Positions 31,443 to 39,835 are shown, counted from the stretch's first letter. The stretch is 64,000 nucleotides of DNA from Hippasteria phrygiana (GCA_037893225.1 JAZGUH010000002.1:2480001-2544000), one strand, 5' to 3'. Numbers and translations are program-made. Notes: generated by a model not told the origin, from the sequence alone.

Positions 31443-32440
31443 GTTAGCCGGTGGTAACTCAGTATCTGATGGAACGACCATTAATTCTTTCGTAACAAAC
31501 GATCTCTTGGGGCCATCTTTTAGCCAGTACAATGCGGGCTGCCCAGGATTCGTCGTTCTTTTTGTATCGTATACATTTCTAAGCTCCAAATAGGATCGGT
31601 AGCTCTTCTTCTAACGTCTTTTTCGAGCTCTCCAGGAGCATAAAGATATCTAACGATATCATCATTTACGCTTAAAAGTTGTTCCGGTTTCAAGAGCCCT
31701 GAAGAACTCAATTGTCTTATTTCTAACTGAGACATAGCCATTTTAGGAGTTAACGGTTTGCCTTTCATAGTCGATATCAATCTAGTTTCTTCGTCGTTTA
31801 ACGCTTTTATAACATCGGGCAGTCTTTTTACCCACAAGCGGCTACGCTCGGTAGGCTCTAACATTTCTTGAGCGTATTGATGACTGAATAATCTTTCGGC
31901 CAAAGTACGATTAAATCTTTCTACTATACCTTGAGCTCTATGATTACCAACCTCGCCTCTTTGTACTATTACTTGTCGAGTCCGCATCAAAGTATTAAAT
32001 TTAGCCATAAATTCTGTACCGGGATCTACTTTTATAGTTTTAGGCCAAGACAAGGCCGATCTTTTGTAAATCTTTTTTAGTGCCTCTACAACTTGAGTAC
32101 TCGTTTTATTCGTAAAGGGTTCAGCTTCTTTATATCGAGTGGCCACATCAACAATCGTCAACGCGTATCTATAAGTTTTTCGTCTAACTACATCGTGAGG
32201 TAGATATAACAGATCCGCTTGATGCATTTCATTGGGTCGTGCGATAACCTTATTGAGGCTCGTAGGTCTCGGTATAGAACTGGGGGTCGGTAAATAAATT
32301 TGCCACATGGCTTGTTTTCTTAACCAATTTCTAACGGCTGACTCGGGTACATTGGCTTTTAACGATATTTTTTTTATGGCGCCTGCACCTTTCCAATATC
32401 CTCTAGGACTGTAAAATATTATACTTAATTTTGTTTCCAT
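31431..32440 (-). pseudogene. int: Retrovirus-like (rve) DDE integrase
   Basis: Catalyses integration of the linear element by joining its ends to target DNA. Starts at ATG 32440 after GTTAATAAAATG. A helix-turn-helix-like N part (about 18-45) is followed by the RNase-H-fold core with D76 (HQADLL), D139 (KVDPGTEF) and E174 (GIVERFNRTL), 35 residues after D139. The classical HHCC zinc domain is not seen. The C-terminal part ends prematurely at ~31520; the expected C-terminal sequence (GPKRSFVTKEL) continues in the next frame to a TAA at 31431, so there is one frameshift near 31550. Divergent from the small gene at 32483, convergent with the gene before it. The 5-bp target duplication agrees with this type of enzyme. 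Confidence 0.93.
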
Positions 32441-32482
32441 TTTATTAACTACTTCGTTAAAAAATTTAACGACTTATTAAAA
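32441..32482. promoter_or_regulatory. 42-bp bidirectional promoter candidate
   Basis: The entire spacer between two divergent start codons is a near-palindrome: GTTAATAAAATG on the minus side, CTTATTAAAAATG on the plus side, with CGTTAAAAAATTTAACG in the middle. The same start-codon motif is found at other genes of the element. Confidence 0.6.
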
Positions 32483-32884
32483 ATGGTGAGTCTTTTAATT
32501 ATGGGTGCTGGAGCTATAATAAGCGCTGTGGCATTTAGCGGAACGAGCTTCGCATTTTCTAAGATAGGGAAAGGCGGTGCGGACGAAGAACGTAAACGAC
32601 ATGATTTGGCTGAAGCTAAACAAGAGTGGGTGGAACAAAGAACCAAGGTTCTAGATTATCTAAACGATCGACTACATAAAGAAGCCATGGCTCAAAAAAC
32701 ATTTAAAAATGTAGATGAGGCGTTGAGAGAATATAACGAAGTAACCGACGAAGAGTTGCGATTACCTCGCGAACCTGTATTGTCGGACTTTTACGTACCC
32801 AGCGAAGGTCAAAAAGATGGTGAAATTGCATTTTTCTTAGGAGGCACTGTTGTTTTAGGTTATTTAGTTTATAAATATGTTTGA
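32483..32884 (+). CDS. Small two-anchor membrane protein of the Polinton
   Basis: A 133-residue intact frame. A hydrophobic N-terminal segment (SLLIMGAGAIISAVAFSG, about 3-22), a charged helical middle rich in Lys/Glu (about 32-95), and a second hydrophobic segment at the end (IAFFLGGTVVLGYLVYKYV). The layout suggests a hairpin in a virion membrane or scaffold-linked protein. I do not recognise a functional family beyond its place in the Polinton. It starts after CTTATTAAAA and precedes the major capsid gene by 60 bp. Confidence 0.7.
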   Translation: MVSLLIMGAGAIISAVAFSGTSFAFSKIGKGGADEERKRHDLAEAKQEWVEQRTKVLDYLNDRLHKEAMAQKTFKNVDEALREYNEVTDEELRLPREPVLSDFYVPSEGQKDGEIAFFLGGTVVLGYLVYKYV

Positions 32885-32893
32885 GTTTTTTTG

Positions 32894-32944
32894 CTTAACG
32901 AAACAAAATAAAATAGTTTTATTTTTTTTGTTTCGTTAAGTAAA
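32894..32944 (+). promoter_or_regulatory. Palindromic promoter candidate of the capsid gene
   Basis: An inverted repeat CTTAACGAAACAAAATAAAA facing its complement (…TTTGTTTCGTTAAG) ends 4 bases before the capsid start, giving TTAAGTAAAATG. It could act as terminator of the previous gene, promoter of the next, or both. Confidence 0.5.
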
Positions 32945-34222
32945 ATGAACGCAATTTATGGAAGCAAGCTGAATCCTCACAGAAGTTTAAAAAATCCTAG
33001 AGCGTTGAAGGGGTTGAGACAATCGATGGTTATTACTCATACTCCTAGTACTGCAGGAGCTAACGATCTGTTGGTCGTTCAATTTCCTATTTTGAGTCCA
33101 GACGATGTAGTCGTGCCGGGTACAGTACGATTAGCTTTTAATATAGACTTGGAATCTGTGGGTACCGACGCCGATGATGATACAACTCTATATCATAACG
33201 TCGCACGAAATTTAATTAGTAGCGTAAGAGTCAAACTAGAAGGTAAAGCTTTCATAGCCTTTACGAGTGCTGATGTATATAACGTATATAAAGACTTGTG
33301 GCGGCCAGCCGGTGCAAACGATGCATATCGAGGACTCGAAGATAGTAACGTTACAAAACTCAGAACCGGCGCTAGTAGTGGGGATGCTAGCGCAAATGAT
33401 GGAAAAGACAAAGCGATAGCCGATGCTTATGGTAATAGATATTACATTCCTCTAGATTTTGAAATGCTTACGGATCATCAACCTTTTAGTCCATCGACGC
33501 TCAAAGATAGACTAACTTATGAATTTACATTTAACGATCACGCGAGCGTAGTAAAATCTACTGATACTAACGCGAAGTATAAAATTTCGGGGTTAGATCT
33601 CGAGTTTGAAACAGTGACTAATAAAACATTGGCCGATAGTATCAGACAAAAATATCAAGGTAAAACTCATTTTCTATATGAAAAAGTTCAAAGATATACG
33701 GTTGTAAAGTTAAACAAGTCCGATAATACTTGGAACATTAATCTTAATCAAGCCGTTAGGAGTCTCAAAGGTATACTACTTTTATTTAAAGAATCGAGTG
33801 AAAAAGATCCTCAATTTTTTTATAATCCAAAGATTGAAAAAGTAGACGTTACGATAGAGGGTAAGCCAAATCAATTGTATAGTCAAGGCATGAAGCGTTA
33901 TCAACACTGGAATGAGATTACCAAGTTTTTCGGCGACTCTAATACATAATTTGGTGCTGGTGTGTGCAAAGACTTAGACTTACACCATATGTCTATAGGA
34001 GATTACTTAAACACTAGTTACGGTCTTTGGTTAGATACGAGAGTGACGGATGATAATAAAAGTCACGGTTCTGGTAGGAAAATAGGAGACGTAGGTGGCG
34101 GTATTTTTCTTCATTTAGAAAGAGAGGCTGAGACAGCTGGTGAACTATCGTGTTACGTTTTCTTGGTGATGGATGGTCAGTTGGGTATCGAAGATGGAAG
34201 ATTTAGCGGTAGTTACTCTTAA
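32945..34222 (+). pseudogene. mcp: Major capsid protein (double jelly-roll), with internal stop
   Basis: Hexon-type protein expected to form the pseudo-hexameric capsid lattice. A frame of 425 codons. The N part has the beta-rich pattern of Polinton capsid proteins (LLVVQFPILSPDDVVVPGT, VARNLISSVRVKLEG, NRYYIPLDFEML and TYEFTF). The C part (LDLHHMSIGDYL, then FLHLEREAET and LSCYVFLVMDGQLGIEDG) completes the second jelly roll. An in-frame TAA is codon 335 (33947-33949) with clear coding sequence on both sides, so this copy cannot make a full-length shell protein without readthrough. Position just upstream of the ATPase is usual. Identification comes from size, beta pattern and context. Confidence 0.82.
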
Positions 34223-34265
34223 AATACAAAGAGTAAAAAGTAAAGTATAGTCCTTACTATTAAAT

Positions 34266-34898
34266 AGAGACTTTCCAAAGACACCACACTGCGCGCTAAT
34301 ATGCGGTAGGACTAATTCGGGTAAAACTAAATATATTTTATATCTATTAGAAACTGAGTATAAAGATCACTTTGAAAATATTGTAGTTATTTGTCCTACG
34401 CTATCGAACAACAAGACTTATCACGAGAGACTTTGGTTGTGGTTAGATCCTGAGATATACCTATGCGATTTAGAGGTAGAAAAGGTGTCTCTCAACGAAG
34501 CTTTAGAATTTTATAGAGCTCTATTTAAAGGATCGCACGTTTTATATTTGATAGATGATTGTAGTTTGGAACAAGAAATAAAATATCGTAAGGCGGCGTA
34601 TCGGAAAAATACTTGCGTTTTAACAAAATTGGCGTTTAGCGGTAGGCACGACAATCACTACTGTTGGTTGATGACTCAAAAGTATAATTGCGTAATGACG
34701 GATTATCGAGCTGAAACTGCATTTGTCGTATTGTTTTATTGTAAAGATAAAAATAGTTTCGATCAATGTCTCGATGAAAATGATGCGGTGTCTTTAGAAG
34801 AAAGATCGAGAATTAAAAAGATTTTAAGAGATGTGCCTTTTAGTAAATTATTGGTAAAAACTGATCCTCCAGTCTGTTGGCAGTTAGTCGATAGTTGA
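34266..34898 (+). CDS. FtsK/HerA (A32-like) genome-packaging ATPase
   Basis: Expected to drive DNA into the capsid. About 210 codons with Walker A GRTNSGKT near the N-terminus (34305-34328), then IVVICPTLS, and Walker B HVLYLIDDCS (~34530-34560). The typical arginine region follows (KIKYRKAA-like). A TAG at 34263 precedes the frame and no ATG lies before the Walker A motif, so the start codon is missing or changed; the next plausible start would remove Walker A. Thus the gene is probably 5'-damaged although otherwise open. It follows the capsid gene by ~45 bp. Confidence 0.85.
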   Translation, partial: RDFPKTPHCALICGRTNSGKTKYILYLLETEYKDHFENIVVICPTLSNNKTYHERLWLWLDPEIYLCDLEVEKVSLNEALEFYRALFKGSHVLYLIDDCSLEQEIKYRKAAYRKNTCVLTKLAFSGRHDNHYCWLMTQKYNCVMTDYRAETAFVVLFYCKDKNSFDQCLDENDAVSLEERSRIKKILRDVPFSKLLVKTDPPVCWQLVDS

Positions 34899-35118
34899 TC
34901 TATAGTTGATCTGATAGATAACTGTTAGATAACTGTTAGATAACTGTTAGATGATCTATAGATGAACTGATAGATAACTGATAGGTAACTGTTAGATAAC
35001 TGTTAGATGATCTATAGATGAACTGATAGATAACTGATGGATAACTGTTAGATGAACTGTTAGATAACTGTTAGATAACTGATAGATAAATGTTAGATGA
35101 ACTGATAGATGAACTATA
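34896..35118 (+). repeat. Minisatellite of GTTAGATAACT units
   Basis: About twenty tandem 10-13-bp units alternating TGTTAGATAACTG, TGATAGATAACTG and TATAGATGAACTG. It sits directly after the ATPase stop and before the next gene. No spacers of independent sequence, so not CRISPR. It probably expanded by slippage, and may be unique to this copy. Confidence 0.85.
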
Positions 35119-35146
35119 GACAAAAATTATATAGTCATCTATAAAT

Positions 35147-35350
35147 ATGATAGAATATCTAGACCTATTATTAAAACTAGTAATAGCCATCAACTTATCT
35201 TTATTTTCTTACGATTATATGTCTTGTAGAAATAAGATTAAAAAATATAGTTCTATTTTAAATGAGCAAATCGATAGAATCTCTAAGCACATTATCTCAA
35301 GAACCCAAGGGTCAAAGTGTAGTTGGTGCGAGCGAGTCTCCAGATCTTAA
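35147..35350 (+). CDS. Small membrane protein, uncertain
   Basis: A 67-residue frame with an N-terminal hydrophobic helix (LLLKLVIAINLSLFSYDY) then a basic tail. The start is preceded by CTATAAATATG. It overlaps the next frame by 89 bp in another phase, so the last third may be fortuitous. Unknown function. Confidence 0.45.
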   Translation: MIEYLDLLLKLVIAINLSLFSYDYMSCRNKIKKYSSILNEQIDRISKHIISRTQGSKCSWCERVSRS

Positions 35351-35882
35351 AAGTTGTGAAAATAGACTTTTAGGTGTAGTTGCGGGTGGTGATTCTAAAA
35401 AATATTTCGGTAAAGAATACTCCGTTAATGAAATAGAAAATTTAACTACGGAAAAACAAGAAAAGTTGTATAAAAAATACGAAGCTAAATTAGGTAAAGA
35501 AATGATAGTCAGTTTGGGGGGTTGTGTGTTAACTCTTTACGCAAAAGCTTTAGGCGTGACTTTGCCGCTGGCTTCGCCATTCGGTTATAAACTTTGTTTA
35601 GATTCTGAAGAAGCCCTCGTTAATGACTTAGAAAACGATCCTGTTATTTCTAGCAGTATGGCCAGTTTACTTTGGGAAGTTCATTACAATTATGGGGCTT
35701 ATTTATCTCCTTTGGTGGCTATGTTGATCACGACTAAACATTTACGAGTAGATAGTAGTAGTACAAATAATAGCAGTATTACAAATAATAGTAGTATTAC
35801 TATAAAAGATGAATCCAGAAACGACAACGACGGATCAAGTAGCAGAGCCTCCTCAAGAGACTCCTCAAGAGTCAATAGCTAG
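35262..35882 (+). CDS. Conserved Polinton protein of unknown function
   Basis: A 206-residue open frame. Residues ~50-85 (YSVNEIENLTTEKQEKLYKK) are a charged helix, followed by a hydrophobic central part (IVSLGGCVLTLYAKALGVTL, ~85-105) and a Ser/Asn/Arg-rich tail with SITNNSSIT and SSRASSRDSSR repeats. The start follows TTTTAAATG. No catalytic motif; in particular no protease His/Cys pair. The end overlaps the next small gene by ~74 bp. Possibly a minor virion or DNA-binding protein. Confidence 0.6.
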   Translation: MSKSIESLSTLSQEPKGQSVVGASESPDLKSCENRLLGVVAGGDSKKYFGKEYSVNEIENLTTEKQEKLYKKYEAKLGKEMIVSLGGCVLTLYAKALGVTLPLASPFGYKLCLDSEEALVNDLENDPVISSSMASLLWEVHYNYGAYLSPLVAMLITTKHLRVDSSSTNNSSITNNSSITIKDESRNDNDGSSSRASSRDSSRVNS

Positions 35883-35988
35883 AGTAACTAAAAAAAGAGT
35901 AAAAGATCCTAAAAGAGTAGACTTAGGAAAGAGACTGGCCGAAAGAAACAAAAAGATGAAAGAACAAATAAAAAAATGCAAAGTGTAG
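35809..35988 (+). CDS. 59-residue basic protein
   Basis: A short frame starting after TATAAAAG. The N part is Thr/Pro/Gln-rich (PPQETPQES); the C part is strongly basic (VTKKRVKDPKR, then KRLAERNKKMKEQIKK). It overlaps the genes on both sides, as in compact viral clusters. It resembles a small core or nucleic-acid-binding protein; function is inferred from charge only. Confidence 0.55.
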   Translation: MNPETTTTDQVAEPPQETPQESIARVTKKRVKDPKRVDLGKRLAERNKKMKEQIKKCKV

Positions 35989-36206
35989 AAGATGAAACTC
36001 CTAGTCAAACAGTTACACCGCTGCTTGGGGAAAGCATTCCGAGCTGGGGAGTTGCGATAGTAGGTTTGGCTATTTTAGGAATTGGATATTTCGCGCTTAA
36101 AAAGAATGCAGACGCAGCGGACGTTGCAGACCTACAACGCCCGCAAAAAAAGTACAGATTGCGAGCGTAGCCCCTAAAGTTGAAGAACTATTAGAAATGG
36201 AATAAA
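35976..36206 (+). pseudogene. Small single-anchor membrane protein
   Basis: The open frame from ATG 35976 gives 64 residues: an acidic/Thr N part (VEDETPSQTVTPLLG), a membrane segment (WGVAIVGLAILGIGYFAL) and a basic tail. At ~36125 another phase continues as a plausible tail (IASVAPKVEELLEME) to TAA ~36204, suggesting a frameshift at an A run. It overlaps the previous gene by 13 bp. Confidence 0.5.
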
Positions 36207-36245
36207 TAAAAAATTAATAAAAAATAGAATGTTAGTACAAGTAAA

Positions 36246-36479
36246 ATGGATACTAAGAACGTTGCAAATACTCTTTATCACGGAGCTGTGTTGAGTTTGT
36301 TGACCGTGGGTTATTCTTTGTTGAGTAAAAAACTTTTGAAAATTAAGCCCGCCGATTTAGGAAAGTTAGATGTAGAAGATACGATTAAAATCACCGCTAC
36401 GGTAGGTAGTGCTCTAGCTACTCAGACTTGGTTGGTGAGCCAAGGAGTACTTCCTCAAAATGTAGTAAATACTACGTAA
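36246..36479 (+). CDS. 77-residue membrane-associated protein
   Basis: An intact frame starting after ACAAGTAAA. It has a hydrophobic stretch (YHGAVLSLLTVGYSLLSKKLL, about 11-31) and a second weaker one near the end (ATVGSALATQTWLV). The context of a small-protein cluster suggests a virion membrane component; no family is recognised. Confidence 0.55.
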   Translation: MDTKNVANTLYHGAVLSLLTVGYSLLSKKLLKIKPADLGKLDVEDTIKITATVGSALATQTWLVSQGVLPQNVVNTT

Positions 36480-36504
36480 AATATAAAATATACGACTTAT
36501 TAAA

Positions 36505-37890
36505 ATGGCTGAAGGTGGAGAATTTATACCTATGGATGACTTAGGTCGAGAAGACGAACAAAATGATGCCGATGACCAAGATTATCAAGATCAAGATCAA
36601 GGCCCCGACGTTGATTTTGAGTTAAACAGACCGGCTGATGATCTTGATTGGGACAACTACGATGATGAGCAACAACAACGGGCAAATGATGCGGATGTGT
36701 ATATAGCCCCATCATTTAAAAATCATAGAAATTATAAAATAGCTGACGATTTTTATAACTATATGGCATTTAAAGGATTTGCTAGACCAGATTTTCTTTA
36801 TGTAAATTTAGATAACTTTAGAATGGACGATAGTGGTATTTACTTCGATGATGTTAAGTTGACTCAAGAAAATCGGCCTAGAAAATTTCTAGTTGTTGGA
36901 GATTCGCTAAAACGCAACATTAGAATAGCTCATCCTGAAAGAAACGTTGATGTATTTATATAAGAAGATTTGGGTTTATTAACGAAAAAGAACTTGAAGT
37001 GCAAGACTTGCAAGACTTTATAGATGATGCTGTTTCTACGCACGTCACTCCACAAAGACAAGTTGAGTTAACTAACGATCTGCATGATCGCATAGTGTTT
37101 GGGCCCGATTTTGGAACCGATAGAACTGCAATTCCTCCCCCTTAACCAAAAGGAGTATAGATGCTAGCGCAAACTGCGAGGTTAAATGACAGAGAACTTG
37201 TAGCTTTAGACAAAAAACTACAAACTATCAGCGGTAGTGCCGAATTAAATTTAGCCGAACTGGGTAAACTATACGATAGACGCGCCGAAATAAAAGAGCC
37301 CTCGAAGTAGTAGAAACCGATAATGAGATGCAAGAATTACTTAAAGAACAAGACGATGTTGAAAATGAAATAGAGAGTAGATTAAGTCTCAAGCACAACC
37401 TTAAATTAAGCATGAATAATCAATTCGCTAGAATCAAAGAAACGATTAATAAAATATTAGAAAGAGATACCTCGCTACGAGAAAAGATTAGAATTCTGTT
37501 TCGAGAACAGGGTGTGACGGTTATTAGTATATTGGCCGCGTTTGCTTTAGCACTAAGTACGATCGTTGCTTCTATAATAGCGGCTGTTGGTGGCGGCGCT
37601 GCAGCGGCTGTTCCTACTCCGACCCCCGTTACTCCGACTCCGGTTCCACCCAAATCCGGAGGTAACTTGAAAGATTGGATAAGTAACCATTTAAAAAAAT
37701 TGGCCAATTTACTAAAAAAGATTGGCGGTAAGTTATTGGCCGCTTTACCGGGTATTTTGGGTAGTATCGCGAGTTGGTTGTTCACGCTATTAAGTAAGTC
37801 GCTGGGTTGGTTAGCGGAACACGTGTGATGGGCGTTATTGATCGGCGTCGGTACTTTGATTCTAGTATACATGCAAAAGAATTTACAATA
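36505..37890 (+). pseudogene. Large Polinton virion-type protein, multiply frameshifted
   Basis: Starts after CTTATTAAAATG. The acidic N part (36505-36963) is followed by a conserved block with DFYNYMAFKGFARPDFLYVN, then coding continues in shifted frames: a segment with ELEVQDLQDFIDDAVSTHVT (~36965-37145), a coiled-coil segment (~37161-37310) and the long open frame 37328-37828. The last part has a coiled coil, a hydrophobic helix (ISILAAFALALSTIVASIIA), a PTPTPVTPTP linker and amphipathic C-terminal helices (WISNHLKKLANLLKKIGGKL). A TGA at 37826 is followed by a further in-frame 20-residue hydrophobic end. At least four breaks. The amphipathic tail could be membrane-active, which is inference only. 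Confidence 0.6.
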
Positions 37891-37921
37891 ATAAGTCGTA
37901 TAAAATATACGACTTTATAAA
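37891..37921 (+). promoter_or_regulatory. Palindrome plus start-codon motif
   Basis: GTCGTATAAAATATACGAC is a palindrome with three central bases, followed by TTTATAAAATG at the start of the next gene. A related ATATACGACTTATTAAAATG precedes the gene at 36505. Confidence 0.55.
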
Positions 37922-38559
37922 ATGACCGCAGAATCTATTTACCCTAAATTGCCCGATGTTCCGAGGGAAACGGACGAGTCTTCAGTCTTTAGGTTAAATA
38001 AAATCGAACGAGTGCAAAAAGAGATAGCCGTCGAGAGAGATAAGAGAGAACGGTTGCACAAAAAGTATAATAAAATTATTGCTTGTTTATCTAACGCAGA
38101 GACCGTTATAGAATGTCTCGGAGCCGTGTCTGGCACCATAGGCATATAGCCAGTGTTGTCGGTGTCTTTAGTATACCTATAGGCGTGGTGTTAGAAGGCG
38201 TAGCTATAGGATGCGTAGGTGTAAGTTTAGTATTAAAACGATTTAGTAAAAAGTTTAGAGGTAAAGCCAAGAAACACGACGAAATTAGAGTAGTAGCCGA
38301 AACAAAATTAAATACGATAAATGAATTAGTGTCTCAGGCCGTAGACGATGGCGATGTAAGTCACGAAGAATTTGCTTTGATTAACGACGAATTAAAAAAG
38401 TTTTACGGAATGAAAGAAGCCATTAGAACTCAAACGAAAGCGAGAGAAGAGTCTGTTTCTAATCAAAAAGAAATAGACGACGAGGTCGAAAAGAAAGTGG
38501 TCGAAAGAATGGAGAAAGAAAAAAAAGATCTTATCGCAAAACTTACGGCTTTAGAATAG
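37922..38559 (+). pseudogene. Conserved coiled-coil/membrane protein of Polintons
   Basis: About 210 codons. The N part (YPKLPDVPRETDESSVFRLN, then a charged helix) leads into a hydrophobic segment (VGVFSIPIGVVLEGVAIGCVG) and the phrase KAKKHDEIRVVAETKLNTI, which I recognise as recurrent in uncharacterised Polinton proteins. The C part is a long charged coiled coil. One frameshift near 38143 separates 37922-38149 from 38113-38559. Function unknown. Confidence 0.65.
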
Positions 38560-38591
38560 AAATATGTAAAGAGTATACTGAAACTAGAGAT

Positions 38592-38657
38592 ATGAGTATT
38601 TTACCGCCTAATTATGAGAGTTTACGGCTTAGGCCTAGCGCTCCTTGCGAAGAATAG
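38592..38657 (+). CDS. 21-residue frame with PPNY and PSAP motifs
   Basis: A tiny frame after the coiled-coil gene. It carries LPPNYESL (a PPxY motif, bound by WW domains of NEDD4-family ligases) and PSAP (bound by TSG101), ending CEE. The codons for PSAP partly overlap a TTAGGCCTAG sequence. The frame is open for more than 20 codons upstream of the ATG, so it might instead be a shifted tail of another gene. Not a confirmed gene. Confidence 0.35.
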   Translation: MSILPPNYESLRLRPSAPCEE

Positions 38658-38688
38658 CGTAGCTACGCTCTACGAGCGTAGCTATGCG
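38656..38688. repeat. Double palindrome AGCGTAGCTACGCT
   Basis: A perfect 14-bp palindrome AGCGTAGCTACGCT (38656-38669) is followed after 5 bp by AGCGTAGCTATGCG. It overlaps the stop codon of the 21-residue frame. Confidence 0.6.
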
Positions 38689-38702
38689 AGTACGACAACA
38701 AA

Positions 38703-38748
38703 AATAACCCTCATCTCTCTAGTAGAGATGGGGGTTATTTTTTTTGGT
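38703..38748 (+). terminator. Stem-loop followed by T run
   Basis: A 16-bp stem (AATAACCCTCATCTCT paired with AGAGATGGGGGTTATT, one G-T-type mismatch) with a 5-base loop is directly followed by eight T. It lies after the last gene and before the right terminal repeat. It looks like a transcription end signal; whether it acts as one in an animal nucleus or viral factory is unknown. Confidence 0.5.
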
Positions 38749-38783
38749 TTTGGTTTAGGCCTACATATTTTTTAAATAATTTG

Positions 38784-39026
38784 TTTGGCTATGTTTTTTT
38801 TGGAAAATAGTACAAGTATAAATTACTAAAAACTCTTTTTTCTTTTCTGATTTTATAGATTTTTGCTAATTTTGGTGTATATCTATGCAGCAAATATTAA
38901 AGAAATTTTAGGCGATTTTTAGACGATTTTGGAATTTCAAACTTTTTAGAAAATTTGATGTATATCTATACAGCAAATTTTGGGCGATTTTTGAAATCAT
39001 ATGGTATCGGCATCTCCTATACTACT
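38784..39026 (-). repeat. Polinton right terminal inverted repeat
   Basis: Complement of 22965-23209, ending CTCCTATACTACT. Contains the same two GCTGTATAGATATACA-type elements on the minus strand (38871-38891, 38954-38974). Confidence 0.95.
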
Positions 39027-39031
39027 AGGGC

Positions 39032-39624
39032 CGACCGAGACCGGCCTTAAAGTCCATCGAAGAGAAATTATACTTCACCCTGGTTAGACCACATCTTGAA
39101 TATAGGAACACTGTTTGGAATCTTCATAACAGTATGTCATTCAGTCGAGTGATCAATTGTTTCCTGCTGGTTGTGGCCATTTAACCTGTAATAAACTCCT
39201 TCAAGGGGATTAGATGTTGAATGAATGAATGAATGAATTTATTTCACCACATTGTAAAGTACGTACAAATATAATCAAAAAATAAATAAACATTATGGCA
39301 AACAATACAGTGGGGAGGATACCGGTGAGCAAATAATTGCTATCAAAGCAGATATGGAGAGAGTTGAAATCCCCGGGCTTCCGGGAAATACTCCGGTTTT
39401 CTCTTAAAAGAGGGTTTCAGTTCCATGGCATGATTGATAACCTTTTTTTTTCTTATTGCATTTTTCAGACATAGCAGATTAGATGTTTAATATCGGCGCC
39501 TGTATTTTTTTTAGCCGCGTCGCATCGCATACGGGGCTCTATAAGCGCTTAGCTTTGTTCTTCTTGTGCCAAATTCGTTTTCGCGACACGACTCAACAGA
39601 AGAGGGCGCTACAACATTTATTTT
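39032..39624. other. Non-coding flank right of the Polinton
   Basis: A short fragment at ~39050-39110 (AAAGTCCATCGAAGAGAAAT onwards) resembles a LINE 3' region in style but is too short to assign. AATGAATGAATG microsatellite at ~39220. No gene. Confidence 0.4.
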
Positions 39625-39835
39625 TTCGAAACCCTTGGTTCGTCTCCGCCGCCTTCGGCTTTGTCTCGGATTTCTGAATAACTGAGAAGCAAACCAAATG
39701 GAAATATTCTAAATTTAGGTGCATGTTCTGCTTCAGAAACATTCATTCGGTTGCTTATGAAAGCAAAAATTAGAATATTTCCATTTGGTTTGCTTCTCAG
39801 TCGGCGGAGGCGAAGCCAAGGTTTCGAAAACCCCC
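39625..39835. repeat. Palindromic element
   Basis: Inverted ends (TTTCGAAACCCTTGG / complement) and a longer inner pair (CTGAGAAGCAAACCAAATGG with its complement ~39778-39798) make a ~210-bp foldback unit. A G tract of ~21 bases follows at 39967-39987. Confidence 0.7.

Larger units (their letters stand above)
22965..39026. mobile_element. Polinton/Maverick (adintovirus-like) integrated element
   Basis: About 16 kb bounded by ~245-bp inverted repeats that start AGTAGTATAGGAGATGCC. AGGGC occurs directly outside both ends (22960-22964, 39027-39031). The gene set is diagnostic: protein-primed PolB, retrovirus-like integrase, double-jelly-roll major capsid protein and FtsK/A32 ATPase, plus small virion-type proteins. 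Base composition is AT-rich and distinct from the flanks. Families of this kind are known as both transposons and integrated viruses (adintoviruses). Lesions in PolB, integrase, capsid and other genes show this copy is no longer intact. Confidence 0.95.

Noticed and set aside
34896..35118. CRISPR-like array or coding repeat
   Set aside because: Simple 10-13-bp minisatellite without spacers or an open frame.
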